The notes under the pieces were generated by a model, which did not search any database, had not been told where the DNA came from, and saw only the letters and a program-made list of their open reading frames with translations. DNA of 64,000 bases from Bagarius yarrelli (Eukaryota; Chordata; Actinopteri; Siluriformes; Sisoridae), in assembly GCA_005784505.1 (NCBI GenBank), contig VCAZ01000021.1, forward strand, positions 3,847,308 to 3,911,307, read 5' to 3'. This document shows, one piece after another, positions 36,076-48,002 of this stretch. Both the position numbers and the translations under genes were made by a program. Position 1 is the stretch's first letter; each line of letters begins with the position of its first letter.

Positions 36076-39000
36076 ATCGCACACAAACACACAAGTCTTT
36101 CTCATGAGTGTCCAAACATTCAGACGTTTACAGGTGGCTTTTGTTAATAGCAGCGTTCATGTAGTTACGGTAATTCGAAGTAGCATTTTCCTTCCCTGTT
36201 CCTATATTTGTTTAACCACTGGCTTTCCCACAAATTGCAGCAGTCAGGTTATACCAACAGCTGGTCTTGTGAGAGTCGCTCTCTTGACATGTAGGTCTTA
36301 ACTGCAACATGTGCTTTTCATCCCACTCTCTCTGCATCGCTTTTGATTCTCAGACATGCTAGCATGCTGAACAACATTCTCACTTTTGACATTTGGAGTG
36401 AGTGTCAACCTGCCTCCCAAGCATGCGTGGTGGGCTTTTTGGGAAGTGAATGCCAGCTTTGTGCCATGTTTGGGACTCGCTTTGTAACCTATCCAGACCT
36501 TTTTCCCTCGGCTGCGAATTCCCAACCTCCGCCTCCTCGCAGAATGTTCCCGCCAGTGGCTGCTTCCCTCTGAGTGAATTGTTGGTTTGTGTGAGACCGT
36601 GCCTTTAAGTCAGGGGCGCAGAGCGACTGGCATCCGAGGGTCGAGAAGGCATTTTACAAAGCAGCACGGCCTTGAAGAATAACCCCTCACTACCCCCTCT
36701 GTGCGGCTGTGCTCTTTATATTTCCTTAACCTTTCCCACAATTATGAAGCGACGCAAATGCAAAGACGATTCATCAAAGCCTATAGTTGAAATGACATTC
36801 GTTGCAACAATAATATTTCTATGCTACTAAATTGATAGTGGAGCATGCCAAGTTCATAATTGATAGGGTTTATTTCAAAGGATATTATGCTCACACATAA
36901 TTTAGGTTTACGGAATAAAAACAATAAGTATATGATGTGGACAATCCACGGACAGCAAGGACAGCAATCGTACAACTATCGGCGGCAGAGGTCACGGCTA
37001 GCAAATGGATGGTCACATACTTTGCGATTTATTAGTGCATGTTGGGCAGAAGACAAGCTGTCTCTCAAATACTCAGGATAACAGAGTCACAGTTTGTGTT
37101 TGATAATTATATCAGTGACAGACCAGTTTGATGAAGGTAAACACAGTATCGCATTCAAATGATTAAATCGTTTAAACTTTGGTTAATTGTGTCAGGATTC
37201 ATTACCCTTAATAAGCAAGGCAGTAAATTATTTTTATTTTGTTTTGGGGTTTTTTTAACTTTTATTATAAAAATGATATTCACAAGCACTTACTATCAAC
37301 CCTTTCAGTTGTATGTGTTGTAGGAGGTTGTTTATTTTTAGACATAAATAGATCTTTTATATATATTTCTTATTTACAAAGCAAAAACTATGTAATCAAA
37401 ATGAAACAGAATATTTGAACTTTTAAACATTCTAATTCTTTTATTTATATCATACATACATGATATTAAGTTAAAAAAAAACAGCCTTTCAATAATAAAA
37501 TTGTATTTAAAAAGTTTAAGCTTTTTGTATAAATGTTCTTTTTATATCTTCATGACTGAATTTTTTTTTTTATTATTTTTAACACTATATGGGCTTCTAT
37601 AGCTGCAGAATGTTGGGCAAACAGCTTCCTAGGATCCTCCATGGTCACTTATAACTTATCCATAAAAAAGGAAAATCTTTCATATCTGTTTTTCAATCAG
37701 TACATCTCAATATTTTTCAATTCGATATGTCCTTGGGATAAATTCTAACTGTCAATGTAATGGGTTTCGATGAGTTTTTTTTTTTTTTAAATTCATTCGG
37801 ATTATTTAATCTTATCAAGTGAGCATAAACATAAACGCAAATTAAAAATGAAACCAGAAAGTTCTGCGTGTGTGCAAATCCTGTAATGACATACGGTGGT
37901 CCTCAAAGAGCCGTTTTAAACTAAAAATCATCCAGATCAGGACTGGATTCAGTTAGATCATGTAGTGGGCGCTAGTTAATGTACTCAGATTGTTTTATTT
38001 TGGATTGTCTGCAGTAATCTGTCAGGTTGCACATATACACTTTATATTGCTAAAACAAGTTATTTTCTAGTCCTCAGCTCGGTGTGGTTCTCCTGTTAAG
38101 TAGCCTCTTAGTTGTTTTGTGTAATTCTATGTTGTTTTATGTAGCACCATGGGGTCCTGGAGAAATGTTGTTTCATTTTACTGTGTACTGCATCTGCTTC
38201 TTGATATTTAAAATTCCTAAAATCTGTTTAACTCTGATTGCTGATTTAGCTACGAGTGACCCAAAAACTTTTCCTATAGCATACACGAGTCATTTATGTT
38301 TTTTCTTTGAATGTATCTAGTTGATCTGTAATAAACAGAACAAATACTGCGCCTTTCAGTTAATATAATAATCAACAATGGTAGCCTCTTTTTTTGTGGA
38401 TAATTATAGCGAAACTGCTATGCGGATAATGTGAATAAAGGTATGTACTGATGCTAATTTGAATTAAGTTGAATAAAGTTTGTCTGAATAAATTTGTTAA
38501 GGTGGTTTTTTTTAATCAGATTAAAAAAAATTATTGTAAAAGAAATTTTTCAAATGAAACTACAATGGAATAAATTATAATATTTCAGAATATGCATTAG
38601 TACAATTAAAAAAAATGTTTTCTACTATACATACTGTTCCTATAGGCCGATGCAAATGACCACCTGTCACTTACTAGAAGAAGACATCTGCTTTAGGACA
38701 ATAAGAGGAGGACAAAAGGAGTTAATTGACTCCAGTCATAACATACGTGTTTGTATGTCCCAGGAACATGATTAATTCAATCAGAGAACAGAACAAGACC
38801 ACACAAATCAGACACGACTCTCTACAGACTAACCTAAACTAAAGATATCAAACTCAAGATTTAAATTATTTCTAGAATTTTTAATTAATGTCAGCATTAT
38901 TTCCTAAAGCCAACCTTGTACATCAACAACATCAAAAATCTTCGGGTCATGGTGAAATCAAATAAAGTGTGTTCATAATATTATTGCCCAAAGCATAGTA

Positions 39001-42000
39001 CGTAATGGGAATAATTAATTAAAATAAAGCATCTCTGTTCGCCTGCACTGGTGCAACCCATGGCGATCGAACCTTTTCAATGTAGTCTGTCTGAGGCGAG
39101 TGAGAGAGCCTTGTGTTTGTTTCGAGGTCAGCATCTACACTCTCAGTGTCCTGGGAGCAACATTAAAGACTTTCTGCCAAGAGTCTTTTTTTTGCCTCCT
39201 TTAGAGGGCGAGGTGGCCCTGCCATGACACAGGCAAGCCTTTGGGTTGGCTCAGAGGAGGTACGAGCAACTGTCAGTCAGAGGAAGAATATGAAGCAGCG
39301 GGGAAGCCCGTCAGCGCTGACAGGGGCCGTCATTCACACCACAGCGCTGAGGAGGACACACACCGAGCCAATCAACAGAGACCCTGCTGCGGACAGACAG
39401 CATCAGGACGGGAGGCATCCAACCATGACGGAGGAGGGCGGTTGGCTTTTAGGGCTTTTGAGGATTAGTTCATGACAAGACAGACTTCTTCAAGGTAGTG
39501 ATCGAGATTTTCATGAGTTCAGGGTTTGGGTAATGTATGGAATGTAGCAGAGAGATGTAAGCGATGCTTACAATTTACATCTCAAATTCCTGAAATAGGT
39601 AGCAAGCTCGCATTCAGTAAAAAGCTACATGACATTTCAAATGACCCTCTCCAGGATAATGGATGTGAATAAAAAGCAAGCCTAGCAAGGAAGTTCAAAT
39701 AAGGTAGAAGTGGGACAGGGATACGTTTCAAAGTGGAGCTAGCTCTTTTGGGGTTTAGCCACCACCTTTCAGCACAGCACAACAAACATACACTCACATA
39801 CTCGCACACATTTTACCGAACTAATGAATTGTTCTTTATCCACCACACCATCCAAAGCTGGGTATCTAAAAGACGTCTCCTCGCAACCGTCCCCAGCACT
39901 GTGGTATTAGGCTTGCCAGCCCAGAGGAAGTACATAAGGAGCCCTTTGTTAGACTGTACTGGAGAGACATTGTGTAGAATACAGTGCCTGCCCAAGATAA
40001 AAGGCTTGCCTTTCCTCTCATCTTAGCAAAGTTTATCCTCCCCGAAGTCTCCTCTTTCTGCCCGGGCCGACAAAGGATGGCTTCAGTCGTAGACCACTTT
40101 TACTTATCAAAATGTCCATCACTTGAAGCCATTAAGATACTGCGATATGAAAATCTGTCATACTTTACTGCTCTCAGGTAAAATGTAACGATCATTTATT
40201 TAGTATTGCATCAGTATTGCAAAAAAGGTTATAAAACTAAGCAGATGCTTTCTGGATGAACAGGTTTGACTGTTACAGAACCAGAAAATCAATTCAAGGG
40301 GTTTTCAAGTTTCACTCGGCACCACTAGTGCAGAAATCACAGGCACATTCTTTACAGGATTAAAGCCAGGCAACTTGATGCTGAGTCCCCCAGCCCTCAG
40401 GTGGCCTCAGAGAACAATTTTAGACTAGGAATAATCCAGTTTAAAACTTATTGTTTAAAACTTCCTGTATAACAATGAGCTAAATAAGAAAAAACATGTA
40501 ATATACGTACCTTCACTTAAAGTTGGTGGACATATAATGGATAAATTGAAGTGTAATTGTTTGTATATGGGTGAAAAACAGGAACAACAACTGTTCAGCG
40601 AGAGGAAGAGTAATTCATGCTAGCCTTATATTTAACATTCACAGCTGGCTCCACAGCTGCTCTACGGAGAGGCGAGACGTATAACCCTGCCGGTTCATGA
40701 GGACATTTTGTGTGTTATGTGTATCAACTGATATTCTGGAAAGCTTATAGACAAGTATGTTCCTAACATCCCATGTTTCCACAAAGACTATAAATCGAGC
40801 TAATGACATACTGACTTTGTTGTTAGCTAAATTCATTTATTTTTCTGAGACTCCAGGGAAGAATCTAGAACATGTCTACCAAAACCAAACACAATCACCA
40901 GTAGGCCAAAAGCCAATTCCGTGGTCACAGCCTGCATGTTTACGGTCACAAGGACATACCAATAGGCCTCGTGTGCTTTGATTAAATAGATATAAGACAT
41001 CGGGGCATTAAAGATGCAAGGGACTCCAACTGGCAACTCAAAGCAGCACTTAACTGTCACATCAGCCATGTGTGGCATGATGCCCATCACCAGAGAGACG
41101 GTGGCAAACAGCAGGGCATGAGCCTGAGAGAGCCAGACAGAGCAGGCGTGGGGCATTGGGCCAGAGTCTCTGAGAGACACAACAGTCCCCGAGAACACTT
41201 CATGCCAAATCCTCACACGTCCAAATAAAAGGTTACATCTGGCATAAATGACCAAAATCAAACAATTTGAATTCCAATTGGGAGTGCTTTAACATTTCTG
41301 GAGTGCAGGAAACAATACATGGCTGTGCATACCGAGTTTATGTAAACAGTAGGAAATCACAGATGTGTGACTTATGCTTAGGTTGGAATCAAGCCAGCAT
41401 TACAGACAAACAGATTCAGAAAACCTCTATTAATGTGATGGCTAGATACATGTTTTATATAAAGGTGTATTTTATTATCCAAACACAAAGGTGTGTGTGA
41501 ATTTACATCATGTCGCAGCACAGTGAATCCCTTACTGCACCACTCGACCCATTTTCCTTAGTTTAGGTCAATCAAATGAGTAAAACGATTCCAGTGTTGT
41601 GGGAAATATACAATAAATACACTTATGTAATAACACTTTTTGTAAAAACAAAGTTGAACTATAGACTTGAGAAAAGTTGAAGGTTAACTTTAATTAAAAT
41701 GTATGTGTGTAGAGCTCTAAACAATGGATTTTGACACAAAAGCACTTTTCAGACATTCATAAATTCATTTTATAAATCGAATGCATCAATTCAGCCTGAA
41801 TGAGCTAGTGTAAATGAGCTAATAAACACTGTGTGGAAAAACTCCCTAAAAAGATATGAGAAAAGACCCGTGCTGATCCGGGTGACAAAGAATAGTGTGA
41901 TTATAAAATAACAATTTCCTACAGGAACTGTAACATACATATACATGTGTAATTCTGTAACTGGCCAATCAATTCATTTTCTTAAATCTGCTGGTGGAGA

Positions 42001-42431
42001 AAACTGGATTAGGTGCCTCATTTGACCTTTGCACTGAAGGCTGACAATTTTTCAGGAATCCCTTGGGATGGGAAACAATCGCTATTAATCACAAAAATGT
42101 CAGCAGGAGAGGATGGAATTGGGTAATTGCAATAACACTATGATACCTAACTTTATAGAAAACAACCTTCTATTTAAATAAATGTAAATTAAAAATATTT
42201 TCATTTTGAACTGAATTCTAGTTGCCCTGTCTCTTTATGCTCTCCTCCTGTTTTCTTTGGTGTGGCAGGCTAAGGGAATAACATATTTCACACATATTAC
42301 ATTTGATGGCAATAATGCATCAAGTGGTTATGCCGAGGACAATAACATAACATAGTAATTTAAGAGAAGAAGAAAGCTTCCGCATTCACTTTGTAGCCAT
42401 GAAAAATCATATTCAAAATGGACCAGGACAT

Positions 42432-42442
<11 letters not shown>

Positions 42443-42474
<32 letters not shown>

Positions 42475-42488
42475 GGGTGGGGTTAGGG
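42443..42488 (+). repeat. 31-base G run with following G-rich segment
   Basis: A T10 run leads directly into 31 consecutive G, then TGGGTGGGGTTAGGGG. It is a potential G-quadruplex, but homopolymers this long are also a classic assembly or base-calling weak point. Confidence 0.9.
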
Positions 42489-44793
42489 GAATCCCACAGG
42501 ATGGTAAACAATCACAATTATTCACCATTATGGGGAGGCAGAATTTTCCCTCATTCTTTTCATGGGATTGGGATGGAACTGGATTTTTTTTTTTGTAGGA
42601 GTGGAACAGAAGAGGTTTGAAAATCCACCCCTGTGTCACTTATCCCACTCAGGGTGTTTGTTCACTGTTTGCCCAGATTTCATATCTAAAAAATAGTTTA
42701 ATATAAAAATTCAAAAAATTCAATAACTTTTGTAGACATAATTAAATGTATGTATATCTAAGTTTAATTAATCACATTTAAAAAAAAATTGACTGGTTAC
42801 GTCCCCACCCTCACCCTGATTTGCTGTGCGACATCAGCCGTTTATTTGGGTTTACCTTTCCTTCCCATCAATAGGATGTCTACGAGTGATGAAAAATTAC
42901 CTTGGGCCCAGAAAACATGCTTTTCACCTGCCAACTACGTGTTTCTTTATCCATGCGTTTATTACAGGCACAGTCTGTGATGGTCTTTAAACTAGTTTAA
43001 AACTTGTCTCGACTTGTATATAATTTAATGCAATAAATAAAAAAATAATAGGACAGAAATTAAAAGCAATAAATCTATTAAAACTTGAAATAATTGTTAG
43101 AACTAGTTCTATCTTTTAAATACAGTTTACTTAAGCTTTTCAACTAAACATTGGGTCCAGAGCTTGTTGGGTCCACTGCTTGTTGCAGTAGCAATACACA
43201 CTATTAATAATAAACAGTTGTTGGCCTCAATAAAAAGCACTTTTCTACTTACCAGTCCAGGAGATCAAGTATTTTTATTTTAATTTTTACTAGAAATTTA
43301 CGTTGTGACATTTTTTTGTTTTTATAGACATTTAGCCTAATGTTGTGATTTACTCTTACTGTAGTTAATTGGCTGCTGATAGTTGGATTAGCCATGGGTG
43401 CATGGGAAAAATAAACACAACATAGTGGGACATCCTTTATGAGCAGATAGCAGATGGGAAAGAGAAACAGCGCGAGAGAACAGAGATCTGGAAAACACAC
43501 CAAGAGGATGATGTAGGTTCTCAGAGCAACACAGATGGGAATGCAGGGAGCCTCAGCCTGGAGCAAAGTGCTAAGCTTTATTTATGTATGATTAGAAAAA
43601 TAACCTGCATGCATTGATTGACAGCTGAGATTCCCCTCGCAGATGGTCTGCTTTGAGATCATGGGGAAACTCTATTAAAGAGAAACAAATGAAGAGGGGA
43701 CCTTTGCACCTCTATCCTGGGATAACTGGAAGATCCGGAAAAACATCGCAAGGCAGATGACGGTGCATTGTGAACATTGGAAATGGGATAGAAACTAACA
43801 AGCAAGCTGTACACACAGATTAATTAAAAAAAAAACAAACAAAAAAAACACAAGACAATGTCCCGTATAATAAAAAAGCAATTTATTAAAAAACCCTAAT
43901 AAATAACAAATCACATGTAAACTGTGTAGGACATTAATGACACAATAAAGGTAAACTGTTTAAACACCACATGAAAGGAATCAATATAAGAGAATCAATG
44001 AGAGAACCCAGTAGATTATTTCATCATAGACCTTAATTAGAAGCTCGTAGTGTGTTAGTAGTATGTATATAGTCCATATATGGGGATATATGCTTTAGCA
44101 CAAAGAAGATTAAAGCAGGGTTTATTGCTTTCTAGGTTAAAGGTTCACACTGATTATTTGATAGGAGCCCTTTGGGTAATATAAAGCAGAGTTTTCTGTT
44201 GGCTAAATACTTCACTTATTTCACTGACTATAATGAGAACATAGACAGATATAAAAGACATGCCCTAATGTTGTTAAACAGCCCTGACTAAACCACACTG
44301 TGGTCTGGGTTTAATCTATAGACTGTGCAAAGACTTATTTTTGTTTGAACCCAACTTGCGATTATTTCTCCTTGAGAACTTGTTAGCTCTACAAAACAGA
44401 CAAATCTGTCATTAATACCAGAGAAACACTGACCACCGTATCCTTCTGAGACCCCGCGCATTTGTGTAATTGTGTAGTCTAGCGGACCTTATTTTTTCAT
44501 TAATGTTTTGGAATCTTTTAAGTTACTCTATCGAGCTTTCTGCAGAACGGTATAGAGGACATCCTAGTGATGTGTCATTTGATTGGCTGGAATGCAAGGA
44601 ACTAGTTTTTATACTGCCTCCAATATGGCAACCATACAAACAAGCACATGTTACGAAAATTTTATTTAATATGGTCCTATGGCCCAGTAGAGTAAAAACA
44701 GAGTAAATAATAAATAACAATAAATGAGTAGGAAATCACACAAAACAACAACAACAACAAAAAAAAAAACACTTTGGGTCTCAGAAGGATATA

Positions 44794-44955
44794 GAGTGCC
44801 CCCAGAATTATTGCCCCCCCCCACAGGTTAAGATGTGTTGAATTATCTCACATCAAAATTTTCAGAAAAAGGTAACCTTTTTTTGCTTTGTGGTTATATA
44901 TTGTTCTAAAACAACACATCTCAACCTGGGGTGCCAATAATTGTGAAGGGCACTG
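44794..44955. mobile_element. Tc1/mariner-like MITE
   Basis: About 162 bp with inverted ends: left GAGTGCCCCCAGAATTATTG, and the complement of the right end CAGTGCCCTTCACAATTATTG. They are imperfect, extending inward to GGTTAAGATGTGTT / AACACATCTCAACC. The element is flanked by TA on both sides (44792-44793 and 44956-44957), the target dinucleotide of Tc1/mariner. No coding content. Confidence 0.75.
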
Positions 44956-46508
44956 TAGCAGGCACCCGGTATATTGTTGTTTTAAAATATACAATTGACA
45001 ATCTTATAAAATTTTCCCCTATGATATGCATGCAGGTGGAAGTAATATTTACTAAAGAATTAGTAAGGCCAGTTCTTTTACACCAACATTAAAATCATTT
45101 ACACGTTGCTTAAATAATTAAGGCTCATGTCAAGGCTGAGCCTGTACTGCGACTTCCTCACCTAGGGAACACAATGTAATGTATATATGACAGATATTGA
45201 CTTACTTATAGAGAGCTAATAGGAAGGAAAATAATCAGTATGAACAGTAATGTCATTTCAACACAAGAAAAAAATGTTAATGTAAACATAAATTGTCTGA
45301 TAAATGGTAGTGGAGTACATTAGAATAAAACAAAAACAAAAAAACATCAGTGCTTCATCAGGACATTCTGATAATCGACTTTCATTTGTTAAACTTCCCA
45401 CTTGTCCATTTACTGGGTAAAATATCACTTTCAATCTTCATAAAGGAGATGACTACCAACTTGTGAGGTAAACAATCAATACTCTTACTACAAGAATTAA
45501 CAGCTGTTAGATCTCGAAATATATGTGCACATAACATGCAGTCACAGTGAGCAAGCAAAAAAAATAAAATAAAATAAAATACAAGCTTTAAAATGCCTAC
45601 AGGTATAATGTAGAGGGACGTACAATAAGCACAGCGTAATTACAACACTCTTACACAAATCCCAAAAGAGACTACAGCAGACTGGCTGCACAATCTGTTC
45701 TGATAAAGCATGAAATATATGCCACCTATTTGTTATTCTACATTAAATACCGTGTCTTGCTACTGGAAATAGCGAGAGCGAGCAATAGTCTGGTGACAAA
45801 ACAGAGGAACAACTTGTTGCAGCAACTTTCGACGGGAGTGAAAACTTGGAATGGATTTGATCTTTCAGCTTGTATATGAGAAAAGAGATTGCTTTGCTTG
45901 TATGCTAAAGTTAAACCCTAACTTTGATCAAGGCTGTTCGAAAAGAACACATTCAATTGAGACATTCATTAAAACATGAGGCAACAGTTCCATCCAAAAG
46001 TAAGAACATTATCCTATGATAAAAAGCATCCAATCAGACCAGCTTTAATCACCTGAATTTAGGACAGTTTTAAAATAAATACTTTGATCAGAACCCGACA
46101 AAATCCCAAAATTAAATTAAATTTTAAACTGATTAATATTCGACCCAAAAAGGCCAATGTGACTCAATTTCTAATCAAGGCAATAGAAACTAGCACTAGT
46201 AAACGAAAGAGATAAAATAAATGGCCATAAAGTAAAAAACCTTTTTGATTTCCACAATAGTAAACAATGTCATAATTAATGGCACCCCAACAGTGAAAAT
46301 CTTCCCTGTAATGTCAGCAAGGTTCGACATTTTAGAATTCTAAGCATTTTAGACTCATTATTTATGTAAACGTCCATTTAAAGCACATTCAGATTTTTCT
46401 GTGTTGATAAAGGTCAATCTTTATGGTTGAATTGTTGAAAGATTTTTTGACCGCACACTATAAACCCCCTGTAAAACCTGATGCCATCACTTCACTAAAG
46501 CTTTAGAA

Positions 46509-46530
46509 CACTTGGAACACAATCCAAGTG
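46509..46530. other. Perfect 8-bp hairpin
   Basis: CACTTGGA and TCCAAGTG are separated by a six-base loop. It may be chance; it also contains NKX2-like CACTTG cores. Confidence 0.3.
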
Positions 46531-47872
46531 CTCATCAGCATATGTTGAGAGGGTAGAGGTATATTTGGTCGAATAAACCTAACTGTCATAGTTCTTATAC
46601 AAGACCCGACTTGTAAAAAGGTCCAAATGTATCTTTTTTGTCAAAAATGTTCATAGATTTGCCTAAATATTTTTTCCAGGGAAACAAGAAATGACTAAAT
46701 TTGATTTACAAAATTTGTCTAGTTTGTTTAGCAATTTATAAATCTTTGCATCAATTATTAGAATAATTTTTGGTTTTGGTACTTTTTTAATAGCTAATTC
46801 TTTTCTGTAGTAGAAAATTATAATGATTGAAGGGATGACCAATCAATCTGGAGTTGATTGCATTCGTGTTACCAACTTAAAAAGTGGGACAGTTTTTCCA
46901 CATACCAGCCTTCTTACAAATTAACCCATTAAAAACATAAAAATTGATGCACTAAACCAAGCCGACTTAGGAAGATATTTCACATATGACAAATAAAACA
47001 CAAAAGTGAAAATGTTACTGGTTTTAGAACTTGGTGCGGAGTGTGTGTATATATTTGTAATATTGTTTTACAGTAAAATTCATAAAAACCGACTGTGCAT
47101 TTGGTCTACCTTTGGTCACAGGTTCAATATATATAAAACAAGAAAAAAATAAAAATAAATACAAGGTTAACCTTCTTTAAAATCACTAGGATAAATGCTT
47201 TCCATACCATCCACATAAAACTTTTTATATAATTTGCAAAATATATATAAAAATTGCTTAAATTCTCTGGCATGTTTTAAAAGGCACAAATCATGTAATA
47301 AAATATGTCTGAGGCAAAAACTGAGAGCGGAATGCATCCTTTTGTTGCCACCTGATTAGAAGACAAGTTAAGGCTTCAGCGTTGTGGCGTATGATGCTTG
47401 GCAAAGCATTTGGAAGCAGAATTAGCGTTTAGGCTGTCTTCAGCTCTTGCCAGAGGTCATGGCTCACCTCTAGAGCCATCAGCCACCCACCCCAATAAGC
47501 CAAAGATAAAAACCCCTCAGACTGAGCTGCACCCTGCCAATCATCAAGTCACTGAGTGTTACCCTGGAAACAACGAAACCTTTAACTTAATCGTACCCTG
47601 ATGCTCCCTAACATCGTGCATACGTACATTCAGTATAAAACAACAACAACGAAAAAAAAATTTAATAATAAAAAATTAGAAAGACAACTCTAAAAAAGCC
47701 GTAGGATTTTAGCTTGGCGGTAGAATCATACCCGACCATGCTCAAGCTTGTTAACAAAGAAAACCTGAAGAAGACTGCAGTTTTGGTACCTCGGAAGTGT
47801 TAGGCCACAGTGTAGCAACGAATTGAGGAAGAGAAAGGAGTGTATAGCGAAAAGGCTTCGCTCTCTGCTTTG

Positions 47873-48002
47873 CTAAACATGCAAGTGGGAGGAGGAATTT
47901 GAATACAGTGGCCGTCTGCTTCGGAACGGCAAGAACCACAGGAGCTTCCAGCGTGTGCCAAACACCTCAGCCAACGACTGCTGCCACGACCGATGATCAA
48001 TG
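47873..48002 (-). CDS. zdhhc21: zdhhc21 coding exon 7 (C-terminus and stop)
   Basis: 130 nt from acceptor CTCGCAG to stop TAG (47875-47873), across an intron of only 133 bp. It encodes IDHRSWQQSLAEVFGTRWK, LLWFLPFRSRRPL and a Ser/His-rich end (YSNSSSHLHV). The human end is different after QPLRVPY, so the last ten residues are lineage-variable. A different open frame over the same bases is a shadow. Confidence 0.95.

Larger units (their letters stand above)
26742..47660. other. Intergenic region between tRNA-His pair and zdhhc21 3' end
   Basis: Twenty-one kilobases without a recognisable gene. Contents: hAT-like element (27981-28973), CA run (29262-29282), GATA/GACA array (30262-30494), homeodomain-motif block (30955-31100), palindromic CRE (31770-31779), TA array (33171-33280), CA runs (33633-33659, 33762-33782, 33980-33998, 36042-36071), CRE/AP-1/CCAAT block (35330-35470), G run (42443-42473) and a Tc1-like MITE (44794-44955). 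GC-richer blocks at 36300-36720, 39040-39480 and 40830-41260 stand out from the AT-rich background and may be conserved elements. Their open frames (up to 142 codons at 40833-41261 on the minus strand) resemble no protein I know. Confidence 0.7.

Noticed and set aside
39224..39475. Overlapping plus-strand frames of 83 and 75 codons in a GC-richer block
   Set aside because: Two overlapping frames with no resemblance to known proteins; more likely a GC-rich non-coding element.
40833..41261. 142-codon open frame on the minus strand, hydrophobic stretches suggesting a membrane protein
   Set aside because: No family motif recognised, no splice context, and one or two chance frames of this length are expected in 64 kb on six frames. 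It may lie in a conserved non-coding block.
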